DNA of 64,000 bases from Certhia americana (lineage: Eukaryota > Chordata > Aves > Passeriformes > Certhiidae): the NCBI GenBank assembly GCA_018697195.1, contig CM031860.1:61334509-61398508 (forward strand), in the 5' to 3' direction. The notes beneath the pieces are model-generated. The model was not told the origin of the DNA and searched no databases. It saw only the letters and a list, made by a program, of their open reading frames with translations. Each line of letters starts with the position of its first letter. The first letter of the stretch is position 1. Shown here one piece after another: positions 25,543 through 37,090 of the stretch. The position numbers were made by a program, and so were the translations under genes.

Positions 25543-25880
25543 CTAGATTTTAGAGCCAGAAAGGAACCATTACATCATCTAGCCTGACCTACTGTGACTT
25601 ACACACTCAGGCCATAAAATTCATCCAGTTACTCTTCTGTTGAGCACTGAAGAACATCTAGAAATGGTTCCATCCTTCATCTGAGGGACAGTATGCCTCT
25701 TTCCATGAAAATTTGCTTCCGGAATTAACCACCCTCACTGTTACAAGCTTGTACCTTACTGCTGAGAGGTATTGAGGAGGACAACCTTCTACCACCCATT
25801 CCTCTGAAGTTTTTCTCTGCTGGATTAGACAACCCTTTGCTGACTGGCATTTTCAGATTCAACTGCAAGTCCCTTCACCA
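25543..25880 (-). mobile_element. Ancient CR1/L3-like LINE relic
   Basis: The plus strand reads 'gattttagagccagaaagga', 'accattacatcatctagcct' and 'gacctactgtgac', then a diverged body including 'ggaattaaccaccctcactg' and 'ttacaagcttgtaccttact'. This matches the 3' region of an old CR1-type lineage common in turtles and crocodilians and present as relics in birds. The family assignment is from memory. It is clearly older than the other CR1 copies here. Confidence 0.65.
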
Positions 25881-27279
25881 TTTATTTCTTTGATAAACTG
25901 AGCAGATAACAGAAGAAAAATATAACACTGCATCTTGTTTTATTAAGTCTCAATGATTATTTCCTATCCTCACTGCAGCTGTCATTACTTTTGGTTCAAG
26001 TCGGTGACCTGAGACCAAACATTCTGAATTTTTTGTACTTGTATGAATTGGAAGCACTCCAACTCCTGCCCAATATTATCACTTTTAATAATGTATGCTA
26101 CCATAGCTCCTATTCTCAGAACATTTTCTTCCCAAGGGAAGTGAGCTATAAACTGTATCATTTAAGTTAAATGTGGACTTTTCCCATTATTTTCAGCATG
26201 ATTTGAAGAGTTTCTTAGACTCAGACAAAAGCTCTGAAGCAGAAGTCAGAAACAGGAGTGGTGACTGGCCATTTCCATTACCTTAAAATCGTTTGTGAGG
26301 AGAAGACATCTCTGCTCCTCAGAGAGTAAAATGAGACTAAGATTAAGAGTTTTTCTGAGCTACCCAGGCCCATACCCTGCCCTTGGCACCATCAACTGTG
26401 GTTGTGGAAGAAAAGAATATAAAAGATTGTTCTTCCCATGCTCTTTTGATTCCCACAGTTATTGGTACCATGGTTTTCTGGTATGGAGACACTTTTACTT
26501 CTGCTTGGTCTCCTATACACTTTTGCCCATTTTCCCCCCAGTTCTGACCTGCAGCAGGAGAGATTCCACAATTTAAGTATGTGCTGTATGGAAAGCATGA
26601 CAATTCCCTTTTTGGATTTCAAACCTGCCACCCCAAAGTGTGGTGTGGCACCTCACTCCTGTTTTTTGGAGGAACCGTGGGCAGTTTTTCTCTCTTCACA
26701 TTCTTTGCAGATTCCTAGCTGTAGAGTTCCCCCTCAGCCTGGCAGGTGTTTCATTTCTGAACAGAAGAGACACATATAGTCAGTGCTTTTCACACCCAAG
26801 AAATTTCAATCCAAGCTGCTGGTTAGACCAGGAATCCTTTGGTCATGTAGAACACCAGAGTCCAGAGACAGGAAACCCATAGGCTTGGGGCCAGAAGGTG
26901 AGCATTCATGAGGGTGGCTAGTTTCAAGGCTGGAGCTAATATTTCCAGTCTGACTTTGCAGCAGCCCTACTTTTGTGAGATTACATTTGTCCTTACTGAT
27001 TTCTCAGCTCAGCTTTCCCTCCCCAGTTCATTATGTAGGCACACCCTGCACCCACCCATAAACTGCAGAGTGGCTCTGAAAATGGAACTCCAGTTAATGC
27101 ATGGTCACCTACGGAGCTGAAAGTCTGTCACTGGCATGTGAGGAGACCTCTTTGTCAAAGACAAACAGTTTGGTTTACATTTGGAAGGGGATTGCTGGAT
27201 TTTAAGTGCAGTGATCATAGATGCAGCTGCCACCACCTTATGTTCCATTTCAAATGATTAATAATATTTGTCAATTCTG

Positions 27280-28140
27280 GTGTGTCACTGTGTTTTATTG
27301 CTGTACAGCATACTCCAAATGATGGCCCCCTCTTTTGGATTGATCTGATTAATGATGGATGAATCTGTTCCATTTTATTGTAAGGCTCTTTTAACTGAAT
27401 GGCTTAGGTTAAAAGAGAACAACCTCCACCAAATGTTATGAATTATGTCATCATTTAAAACATGTTTCCTTTCTCTTGTTGCTAACAGTTTAGTGACAAT
27501 ACCTGAAGAATTGAACTTAATTACTTTTGATCAAGCCCTGCTCCTCTGGATATAAACATGCCCTCAATTTCACTTTTTATGATTTAATTTTTTTGCCCTG
27601 CAATGAAAGTGTCCTTCTGTTGTTACAGTGCTTTATGTTCGACAACAGATCATTTCAGCACCACAGATGCCCATCTTGTTCCTGGTGAAAATTGCTCACA
27701 GTACCACAAAGCCCTTTAATGATTTATCCTGCTTCCTGTGCCCCCATTTGAGGAGCTCCTTTGACGCAATGGATGCAGCTCATAACAAAAAGATGGCATT
27801 TAGGCTCTATACATAGCTCTATTGTTATGTGACCTGAGGCTTTGTTTTCACATCAGCTGCTTGTCCAATTCCTTGTCAGTCTTGTTTAATTAGCTGCTGT
27901 GGTCCTGTATGGCAAGCACTTTCTAAATGTTCGTTGTTTGCTTAGTGCTTGGCTCGAGGGTGCCTCCATTTCTGCTATTGTAATGCACCGAATAAATAAT
28001 ATTGATAGTTTAACCAAAACCAGCAAGAAAATCTTCAGTTTCCCCTGTCTCCTAATTAGTATTAGCCATGTATTCTCTGTAGTTAGCACTTGCAAACATA
28101 TGCTGATGGTAATCATTTACAAAACCTAATAGCAAAGGTT
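27280..28140. promoter_or_regulatory. Candidate conserved non-coding element cluster
   Basis: About 860 bp are free of microsatellites and transposons. They show dense homeodomain-like cores (TTAATTAG near 27887, CTAATTAG near 28050, GATTAATGATGGATGAAT near 27347), a CAGCTGC E-box near 27857, and an AATAAATAATATTGATAG block near 27990. The base texture matches developmental enhancers conserved across amniotes. The call is inference from texture only; no alignment was possible. Confidence 0.3.
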
Positions 28141-29204
28141 TAAGGGTTGACTACTACAGTCAGTTAAAGACCCCAACAACGTTTTTTATGCATTAAAACC
28201 TGTCAAAATATGTTGCTCTAGTAAGAAACAGAGCTTCTGACTACAAATGTTTCTCTAGGTGTCATATGTGGCACAACCTGTGAAGGAATTTGGGGGAGGT
28301 TTCCTTGTTCCATCCTTCAGATTGTTGCCAGAATAACGTGAAATATAAACAGCAGAACCACAAATCTTCACACAGCATCAGAATTAGTCTCGTCCAGAAG
28401 CCTTTTTCTCTTCTGAGACTCCTATTGAGACTTTGCTCAGTCACTCACACCTTAAGCAGATCCAGCATTTCTGGTCCTGAAAACAGATATGGGATGTTGT
28501 TTTTGAGATGCTAAAGATTTAATCCTTTGGGCTATATCACTGGCCCCTCCATTTCCATCCTGTCTGCAAGCACATGAAATGGAATTTTTAACTCTCCTTA
28601 ATGCCGTTAATGCAGTCATCTAAATAACAGACTTTCCCTGAGCTCCTATGCAGGTTTTGTAAACACAGGGTGAATCTAGTAAAAATTAGCGAGTGCTTGT
28701 CTAGGATGTACAAAATCTGAAAGCTCTACAGCTGGGCTGTTTTGAGAAGGATAAATCAAATTTAGGTAACCTACTCATGCATCCTTGAACTTTGAGGGTT
28801 TTCTACTCCATAAAAAAAATAATAAAAATATTTATTTTCAGGAGAAGGAAAGCTTTGCTTAGGCTACATGTTTTATTCCAGAGTTTTAAATGACAGAAAT
28901 TATTGCAGTCTATCAATCCTTTCTTTCTGGCTGTCTGCCTCTTAATGTCTAAAGACACTGCGTAAAATCATTGTGGGTTCCAATTTTATTGGTCTAAATA
29001 CCCAAGAAAAGTAAATATTTTCTTTAGGTAAATATACAAGCCCAAACACTTGGCATACCTAAAACTCCCACATATTAATGATTTTATATTTGCAGTAGCC
29101 AGAGAGGAAATCTTCTCAAGATGATAAACACAATTTAAAATGATACACAGAATTTAAAAAGGGAACGGAACTGAATGAAATCCAGATAAAAAATATATCC
29201 AAAA

Positions 29205-29229
29205 AATATATATCCATATATATATATGG
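29205..29229. repeat. (TA)n microsatellite with palindromic core
   Basis: Alternating TA at 29205-29229 includes the 16-bp perfect palindrome CCATATATATATATGG at 29214-29229. It is a short simple repeat. Confidence 0.8.
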
Positions 29230-30486
29230 TTTATAACAGAGTAGAACTGACTTCTCAACAATCAGTTCTGTTTTATCCACTCTAACATTCCTTTTTGCAT
29301 CTTCCTATCTGACACATATCTGTCGAGCACCCAGATCTGAAGAAAGAAAAAAAGTACGTTTTTTTCTTCATAAAAAAAACAGGGCAGGGAAAAAAATCAA
29401 TAGGAATGTCTGATGGTGCCCACAAGCTGGTTCTGTTTAGCCTGAAAGTATCATTTTAATGTGGTAATCTCAGAATACATGAATGGCACATTGACTCATA
29501 ATGTGCTACTCAAATATTGTAATGTGTTATACTTTATATCTGTGAAAAACTTCCTTCCTGAAGCTCAGCTGGGCTCAGGATGCTTCACATTCACCTCAGA
29601 AGCAGCCCACAGACTTTTTGGTGAGCTCATTTTAGTCAGATTTTCTTCTGACTCACTCAAGTGTCTGCACCAAATGGCGGATGAAATTAATGATGGTAGA
29701 AATTTCCTTTAATCAAATTGGTTTGACCTTTATGCTCCATAGGAAACCTTGGCTTAAGGAAAACAGAGGCTCTTCACAGTATTAAGGTATTTTTGCTTTC
29801 CTCCCACATAAAATGAACAAATTACCCACTGCATTTCCCAGTCTAGACTACTTTTACTTTGGGGGACAAGGGATGAAGAAACATAAAATGTCTATGAATG
29901 TGAGGGAAAGTACACAGTGATTCACTGTAACAATTTGCAGAACAACATAAAAATAGTGGTTGAGTCACAGCTGACCTTTCTGAAAAGGTAGATCATCATC
30001 TGCATTTTAAAGGGTGCACAATACTAAAACCAGAATGACACAGGCTCCATTATTTTTCCCAAGTCTTGTATCAGAAATAAAGTAGTAGAAGGTCTTTTAC
30101 TCTGTAGGGTGCCCAACTAAATTGATCTATTCTCATTCTTTCCTTTTTTTCCCCACAAACACCTTTATTCTTCTGGAGGGATAATTTTACTCATGGTGTT
30201 TTGGGGTAGCTACTTTATCCAGGCTACTATTTCAGCAGAACTCCACTACATGGATTCTCAGGAAACGGAATTGGCATGGGATTTTTGCCTGTTTTTTTCC
30301 AGTGAGTCATGTTTGGTTTTGCAGTACCAGCCTGGCTTTCAGTAGGGTGCCTTGCCTGATGGGGTTTGGAATCACATCTCAGTGAGTGGTCTGGCTTCCT
30401 GAGATCATGGCAGATTTGCTGACTGGTTTTGGAGAATGTGAAGCAGGATCTTCCACACTTCAGCAAAGTGTCCTATGTACCTGTCG

Positions 30487-30889
30487 TGTTGGTGTCGCGA
30501 CCTCGGGACCGGGGAGGTACGTCACAAAATAGAGAGATGGGAATGATGAGGATGATCTAGGAAAACAAAGGGATTTTAATAATGGCTAAAATAAAAAAGG
30601 ATAGAGCTGTTCACAGTACAAGGATTGGATCTCAAGGGTTACCCTAGGGATTGATTCTCGAAGACCTGGAATTAAGGTGGGTATAACAATATATAGGGTG
30701 AGGTAGAGGGTGCAGGATCCAGTCAGTAACAGGGATAAGAAACACAACCATGTATGTAAGGGGCCACTAGTCAATTACTTGCCAAGACCAGTATTGTTAC
30801 CTTATTTGTGACAGCTAAATTAACATAATAACTCCTGTAATGCAATTTTATTTTACCTCTAACTTATAGGGATATAACCTCTCTTAACA
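30487..30889 (-). mobile_element. Probable solo LTR, family C, CpG-rich U5 end
   Basis: A 403-bp block begins TGTTGGTGTCGCGACC on plus and ends CTCTTAACA, giving TG...CA termini. The flanks TGTCG (30482-30486) and TGTGG (30890-30894) match at four of five bases, a likely target-site duplication. On the minus strand a TATATA lies at plus 30690-30695. An ATTAAA polyadenylation variant lies at plus 30575-30580, about 110 bp downstream, so the element points minus. The CpG cluster at the 3' (U5) end is by far the densest I noticed in the window. No viral coding sequence adjoins it. Confidence 0.65.
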
Positions 30890-31704
30890 TGTGGTTTCCC
30901 AGGGCCTGAAGCTGATGCTCTCTGCATACACAGGTGAAGCCACTCCACTGCCCAACCCAACCAGACCCATTTCAACACACACTGATTTATCAGTCAAAAA
31001 GACAAGAATGATCTCCCCCTGCTCCTGTGAGAAATGGTTACTGAAATGGCTACCAAATGGCCTCATGCTTCTTTTCCTGTGTGACCAAATTGTTCTACAA
31101 TTAACCCATGTGTATCTTTGCAAACACAGGTTTTTCAGGTTCATTTCACTCTAATCCACACTGAGGGATCTATTAACAAGAATCTGGGTTACCCTGACCT
31201 TCTGTGGCAGGTCCATGGCATTTAGGATGGGGAACACTCTTAGCAGGAGAAGGAGCTCTACCCTATACAAGAAAAAATGAGGAATGAATGCCCCTGTGCA
31301 GCGCCAGGAAGAAGCTGCACAGAGACACTCACTTGTCTCCAAAAGCCACATGGCTGGATGTCCCACCACTGCAAGAGGTCCAGCTGAGGTAGATAGAATA
31401 CCCAAAATTTGAGATCTGATAGACTCAAGGTGAGATGTGCAGGTCATTAAGAGTTTAATCACAAGATAGGAAAAGCAAGAAATTCCTCAATCATCAAGAA
31501 TCAGATGACGCTTTCTATGCTTGTAGGTGAATTTATAGATGCTTGGGTGATGTAGGGTTTCCAGAGATGTTCCTGACCCTGCTGTAATTGATCTCCCTGT
31601 AGCACATGAGAAAAATGAAGCCTTTCTCTGCTTTAGCCATTCAGTCACTGACTCTACACTAACACTTTGCACTGGAAACAGTGTGTGAAGCTTGCTGATA
31701 GTAA
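30890..31704. other. Unique spacer between two LTRs
   Basis: No gene or retroviral internal region was seen. The neighbouring LTRs are of different families and opposite orientation, so they do not bound a provirus. The 103-codon minus frame at 31151-31462 has no domain. Confidence 0.55.
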
Positions 31705-32156
31705 TGATGCCTTAAGTTTAAGCTTTTATATCTTTTAGATTCTGTGCTGTTTTAGGGTGTCATTCTGGGTTTCATATTAAGTGATACTAAGTTCTCTTCA
31801 CAGAGTAGATAGACAAAACAATTCCTTCTCTAGCTTGGGACCAGGGACAACCAATGCAAATTTCAGGTCCAAGAATGAAAACAATGGTGAAGTGAGAAGA
31901 AAAAACAAGGAGGATGGAACTTCATAACCTGAAACTATGGTTGGACAATTAAGTCCAATATGTTGATGGACCAGAACTTATAAAAGTGTGAGACCTCATG
32001 GTCAGTTGTCCATTTTGTGGCCATTTTGGATGCATCTTGGGTGTGGTCCTGCTGGACTCTTGAGCTGCCCAGGTGTGCCCATTGAGACCTTTTAATAAAT
32101 CCCCCCCTTTATCCTTTTGCTCTGACCTGTTCCAGCTCAGCCTCTAGAAGGCATCA
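31705..32156 (+). mobile_element. Solo LTR, family A copy 3, with target-site duplication
   Basis: This 452-bp element has perfect 9-bp inverted termini (TGATGCCTT and AAGGCATCA). It is flanked on both sides by GTAA (31701-31704 and 32157-32160), a 4-bp target-site duplication that fixes the boundaries. TATAAAA lies at 31979-31985 and AATAAA at 32094-32099. It aligns end to end with the 11797-12253 copy, with scattered substitutions and small indels. A 4-bp duplication is typical of gammaretrovirus-like (ERV1) elements; assignment to that class is inference. No internal genes remain. It is the best-preserved copy of its family here. Confidence 0.9.
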
Positions 32157-35100
32157 GTAAGGCTCAGAGAAAAATATGAATAACCAATTAAAAAAATTCC
32201 ATAAAGACATGCTATATGGTGAATTAAACATGTTTGTGATAAAGAACAATAGCCTAATACTGGAGGGGTGAGTGTGTTACTTCTCTGCATTATCTCAGAA
32301 GTGGAGTCAATGGCTGGTCTATCAAAAATACAGTTAGAAGACCAATTAAGCAATACTTGTACTGGTTAGGGCACATAACAATTCACTTAGTCACTTTTAA
32401 GGGGAGTGTTATTTAGATATCAGACCAGCAAGGCATGACAGATTTTGCTGTAATTTTTTGCTCCCATTGCAAGTCTTCCTGTTACAATTATGAGGTGTCA
32501 TAGGTGAATTCTGGTGTAGAAAAAAATAAAGTATTTATCTATGCTTGTTAGGGGACAATGTTCTATTTTTTCCAGATTGTGAATTCTATTTTCATTAGTT
32601 CCTGCGCTAGAGACATTCAGAAATGTGTCTGTGCTTCCAAGCGTGTAATATCATTTTCACATGCACATGGCCTTTCTTCATCAAACCTGCCTTTAAGTGT
32701 TGAGACACGTGTGAACACCCAAGTTATTTAGATATTTATTTAGTTAGCTGGTTATTCACATTTAAAAACTTCAGGCTTTTTTTCCCCTGAATAATACCCT
32801 TGGTATTAGGAGAATGTATTAATTCAGGTTTTGGGGAATCCTTATGTGGCTGAAGACCTAGGGAATGAATAGTTCCACTACAATAGGTCTTGACAGAGGT
32901 CTTGCAATATAATACATAAACATTGGGATGCAGTGTCCTTGAGATCCAACCATCAGAGTGAAGTCCCACTTGCAAAAATTTGTTGATTTCTTTTTTTGGC
33001 AATGCTGAAACAGGACCATTTTTACACTAAGAAACTGTAAATGTTACTTTAACAGGGACTTTTTGTTTCTAAGTTGCATCTTCCCCTACTTTACTCTCTT
33101 TGCAAAAGTAGTCCTTGAAGCTCAGCTGTCCTTTTTGGCTGATGAAAGAGAAACTGCCCTGATAAGATGCTTAAGACTACTGGGATGAGTTTCCTTTTGG
33201 AAATTGCCTTCCCTGTAAAGACTCCAGGACAACATCTTTAGTGGTAGAGCAGACTCTCAGCAAACCATGATGTTGTAATCACAGATTGCCAGAGGAGATA
33301 AACCTTATTCTTCCCAAATTGGTGTTAATTTCCAGCAGAAATCGAGCTAGATAAGATCCTTTCTTGTGTGCTCTGCCAAGATGACCTCTCTTTTGATGAG
33401 AGAGCATTACTGCCTTCAGTGGGCACAACAGGCTGCAGACAGGCAGCTGACACTCAGGGAAATGCTGCTGCTCATGTTCAGGCTGGGTGGTGGCTACTAA
33501 TTGGATGCTAACACAAATTACATCGTGACTGCCTGCACCTGTGCATTTGCAATGCTGCATACTTGGTTTGCTTACTCAGTCACGCTCACCCAGACTCCTG
33601 TCCAATTTGCAAATGTTCACAAAAATCCACGCACTGAGCTTCCAGGAACGAATGTGGGTGGCCTGAGTGCTCACATCATTGTCCCACAAAGTATTTGGGA
33701 TTAAAAAAAGCCCCTAAAATCAGCTTCCAGAAGCTAATTCATCTCACGTGTGTTTGTTTTAGGATAGCTTGTGCATGCACCAGCTGCTCAGATTTTTGTC
33801 TTTGTTCTTCATTAATAATGGTCTCTCCTTGGTTTTAAAAGACAGAAGTATAGACACTATTTAACAAGGGGTCAGATCCTGCAGTCCTTTGCATTTATTG
33901 AATATAGTTATGCCACATGATATAAGTTATAACTTGGCCTTCTTTCTCTATGCTAACATAAATCTGAATTTCCCCACTGGGTGTAATCATAGGCCTCATG
34001 CATGAGGATTTAGATTCACCAGGAGAGCAAAGGCTTATAAAACACCACTCAGAAGATGGAGTATCTCATGTCTTTAACTTTTTTCTTGTTCTCCCTCTGA
34101 CTTCAGTGTTAGATGAGTTGGACCATTAGTTATTTTTATTACACTGGTAAATGCAGAGTCAGGTAGGGGCACAAACTGACTTTGATAGAGGTGTAGGATC
34201 CCTGCAAATATGGAGACCCTGCTTAGGGAATGGCTAAACCAGAGAAGGACATTGTGTATTGTTGTATTCCATGAAACCCAGGGTATAGACAAGAGATTCC
34301 ATCTGCTCTACTAAGGCAGCAAAATGCATTTCATCTGAGTCTTCAACTCAAAGCCTGGAAAGCCTCTCAAGGCTTGGTGTGTGTGTGTTCCCTTTTTCTC
34401 CTTACTGATTGAAATGTGAAGAGGGAAGAGATTTCATCACTTTTGATCGTGATGATACTTTGGATCTTTCAAGCCTGTGCTCTTAAGGGCTTGCTGGGCC
34501 ATTTTCAAAGGGCTAATGCGGAGGAACTTGCCTGTTCAAAGCCTCTCTTTTTATTATTTTTAACATTAATTGCTCAAATGTTACCTGTCACTGGTCTTCA
34601 TCAGCTTTAGCACTGCAGGTCAAAGTATAGAGCTTTAAGAACTGGATGCTGAAGTCTACAACCTCCCACTCTGCACAGAAGCTGAATTTGCAAATATTGG
34701 GAATATCTCTGTTTCAAGCTATATTGCTACTGCACAGAAGTCACCACACATACTCCAGATGACAATTTCTGTCTAAATCATGGCTTTGTGGCACAGTGGA
34801 ATAGCTTGATCTGGCAAGTCACTTTCAGTATTTTATGGATGGTGCTTTCCAAATGCCTTGGAAACCCTTACTCTGTGCGTGTGTTGCATTGTTGTATTTC
34901 TTGTTGCACTCAGGACTGCATTTCTTATTGCATCCATTAAGGTTGTGCCCATGAAGGCAGATTTCTGAGAGCTGAGTATCCCTGTGTATTATCTCAGGAA
35001 GGGGTTGAGTTTAGGAAAGAGCCAGAACTCCCAGGAGAACTTTCTGGGAAAGCAGCCACTTTGCAGGAGGTTCTGACATTATTGGTTAGTGGAATATTCA

Positions 35101-36511
35101 CCATCACTTGTGATTCAGGATTATTTTTCCTGTAAGCCAGTGCTTGTGTGTGTGGTTATAGAGTTTTCAAGCATGTGAGGCTCCTCATTCCCACCACTTC
35201 CAGTCAGACAGGACTGGCCCTGAGTGCCTTGGCCCCCCTGATGGATTTAACCTCAGGACAGCCCTGTAGGGTAGAACTAGATGAGCCTTCTTCTATTTAA
35301 ATGTCTGTCACAGGGTCATGAGGCCAATAAATGAGGTTATGAGGGGACAGAACTAGACATCCATCACCTTTGATGTGACAAAGAGACCCACAGCAAATCC
35401 AGACTCCTCACTTTTCCCTTTGGCAGGGGGCTCAGGTGTCTCCCAACCCCTGTGTGTCTGTGCACCCTCCAGTTTCTTCTTCATAAAGCACAGTTTCATC
35501 ATAGTTTTATCCTTCCCTCTTTCAGGGCAGGAGTGGGGTCCCTGTGGCTGCTGTGGGTCCCTTGAGGAGTTCCTTCAGCTCTTGGAAGGCAGAAGGGCTG
35601 CTGCACTGAAATATGTGCAGCTCAGACCATGCAGAAAATCCAGCAGTCTGGATTAAAAAGGACTTTGCAGCCTTTTGGTAATGAGCTGGGATGGGAAAGA
35701 TGGTAATACAGGTAATTATTGCACAGATATGCTCTGGTATAACCAGGTCAGGTCCAGGAAAACAAACCTTAGGACATCACTTCCTCAGTTAAAGCCCTTA
35801 AAATCCAGTTGCCGTGTTTGTTTTTCCCTTCGGCTTTTCCCTGTTTCCTTTGACTTTTTGCTTATTTTTCCCTCCTAGTAGTGAGTGCAACTTGTGCAAA
35901 CAGTTGAGGAGCCTGTGCCCTCTCACTCTTCTCCCTGTGATTCATTATTATTAATAACTGGGATATTTTTGGCTTTTGCTCATCAGGCAGCTTGTACCAA
36001 ATCAGCAGCCTGCCTTTCAGCGCTGCCAATCAAGCCTTTCATTCTGCTTATGGGAGCAGAATGCCTCGTCCTGTCAGGGTTCCTCAGCAGTCCTGCTGCT
36101 GCTACCCTTACCTAAAGCTTACACTTGGACTTGAATATATTCATATGTGTGTGTGTGGAGCAGGAAAATGGGTATGAGAGCAGCTCAGGTTTTCCACGCC
36201 CCTGTCTTTTGGAGGCACAGCAAAGACTGCAGCACCAGGAGACAAACAGGCTCCATATGGCACCTGCCTTTTGATGAAGTTCTCCTCAGTCTGGGGAGAC
36301 CTGTGGTGCTGTGGCAGTGTTCACTGTGCCTTACAGTGGGTTTGTTTTCGTTTCCAGCCTGATAATCTATGCAGCACAGAGCAGGAGGAGGGTGGCTGTT
36401 AAAATGACATAAATAGTGGTACCAAACCAGATGGGAAAAGCAGATAGAGAAGAAAACAAACACCTTAGCCTTACAAAGGAGTTAACGTGGCACAATTTTT
36501 TTTAGCAGGGC
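32157..36511. other. Unique non-coding DNA
   Basis: No gene was found. A short (GT)n lies near 34376-34390 and another at 36150-36162. A conserved-looking stretch lies at 33480-33740. GC-richer DNA at 35.4-36.4 kb carries small frames without domains. Confidence 0.55.
33480..33740. promoter_or_regulatory. Candidate conserved non-coding element
   Basis: This repeat-free block has ACTAATTGG, several ATTTGCAAAT-type octamer-like cores, and a CACGTG-like E-box (TCACGTGTG) near 33747. The plus frame 33501-33704 runs through it without domain content. Evidence is motif density only. Confidence 0.18.
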
Positions 36512-36758
36512 CTGTTGCAATAGGGCAAGAGGCTTTAAGCTGACAGAGAATTGATTTAGAGTAGATATAAGGGAGAAGTTTTTGAAAAATAGGGTGGTGG
36601 AACACTGACACAGCTTGTCCAGAGAGGTGATACATTCCCTATTCCTGGAAACATTCAAGACCAGGTTGAATGGGACTCTGAGGAACTTGGCCTCATTGCA
36701 GATGTCCCAGCTCCTTTATGGGGCTTGGATTCGATGACCTTGAAATGTCCCTTCCCAA
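36512..36758 (+). mobile_element. Diverged CR1 LINE 3' fragment
   Basis: A plus-orientation CR1 copy. The order 'tttagagtagatataaggga', 'gaagtttttgaaaaatag', 'cctggaaacattcaagacca', 'ggttgaatgggactctgagg' and 'ggcttggattcgatgacctt' then 'gtcccttccc' follows the CR1 3' consensus with many changes. It ends in an A-rich run and lacks the octamer tail. Confidence 0.8.
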
Positions 36759-36819
36759 AAGAAAAAAAACCCAAAACATTCAGTTTCTTTACTGTCCTTT
36801 TTTATAATGACCTGTGAGG

Positions 36820-37090
36820 GATGGTGTTATTTATTGAGAGATGCCTCTGCTGGAAGGTGCAGATGAGACCCTGTCCAGAAGTCAGTAACATGGATTTTAT
36901 TTTACAGAAAATGTGAGGTAGAGAGATAGAAAGAAATAGAAAAGAGAGGGAGGGGGGAAAGAGAGTGACAGACGCATATTAAGCAGAAGATAATCACCAC
37001 CTGTGGATCCAGTGGTGTCCTGTTTGTCCTTTTTCACCCTGGACTTCTTGGTTTGGAGGATCTTAAGATACCCCAAAACTTTTCACTATT
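36820..37090 (-). mobile_element. Possible decayed LTR
   Basis: A minus AATAAA (plus TTTATT, 36896-36901) is followed by a purine-rich GAGA tract (36910-36970) and a moderately GC-rich block. I recall a similar arrangement from songbird LTRs. Termini and target-site duplication could not be fixed. Confidence 0.3.

Larger units (their letters stand above)
25881..30486. other. Unique DNA with conserved-looking core, no gene
   Basis: This is the longest stretch without an interspersed repeat in the first half of the window. It includes the candidate conserved block at 27280-28140 and AT-rich simple sequence near 29185-29229. Open frames (up to 105 codons at 26462-26779) have no domain. Confidence 0.55.

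Noticed and set aside
11797..32156. A 20-kb provirus bounded by the two plus-strand family A LTRs
   Set aside because: The interval is far too long, holds no gag/pol/env, contains other insertions, and the right copy has its own GTAA duplication on both sides.
30487..32156. A short provirus between the LTRs at 30487 and 31705
   Set aside because: The two LTRs are unrelated and point in opposite directions.
35162..35300. CR1-like 'gtagaactagatgagcc' near 35270
   Set aside because: Only one short block matches; the rest does not follow the CR1 order.
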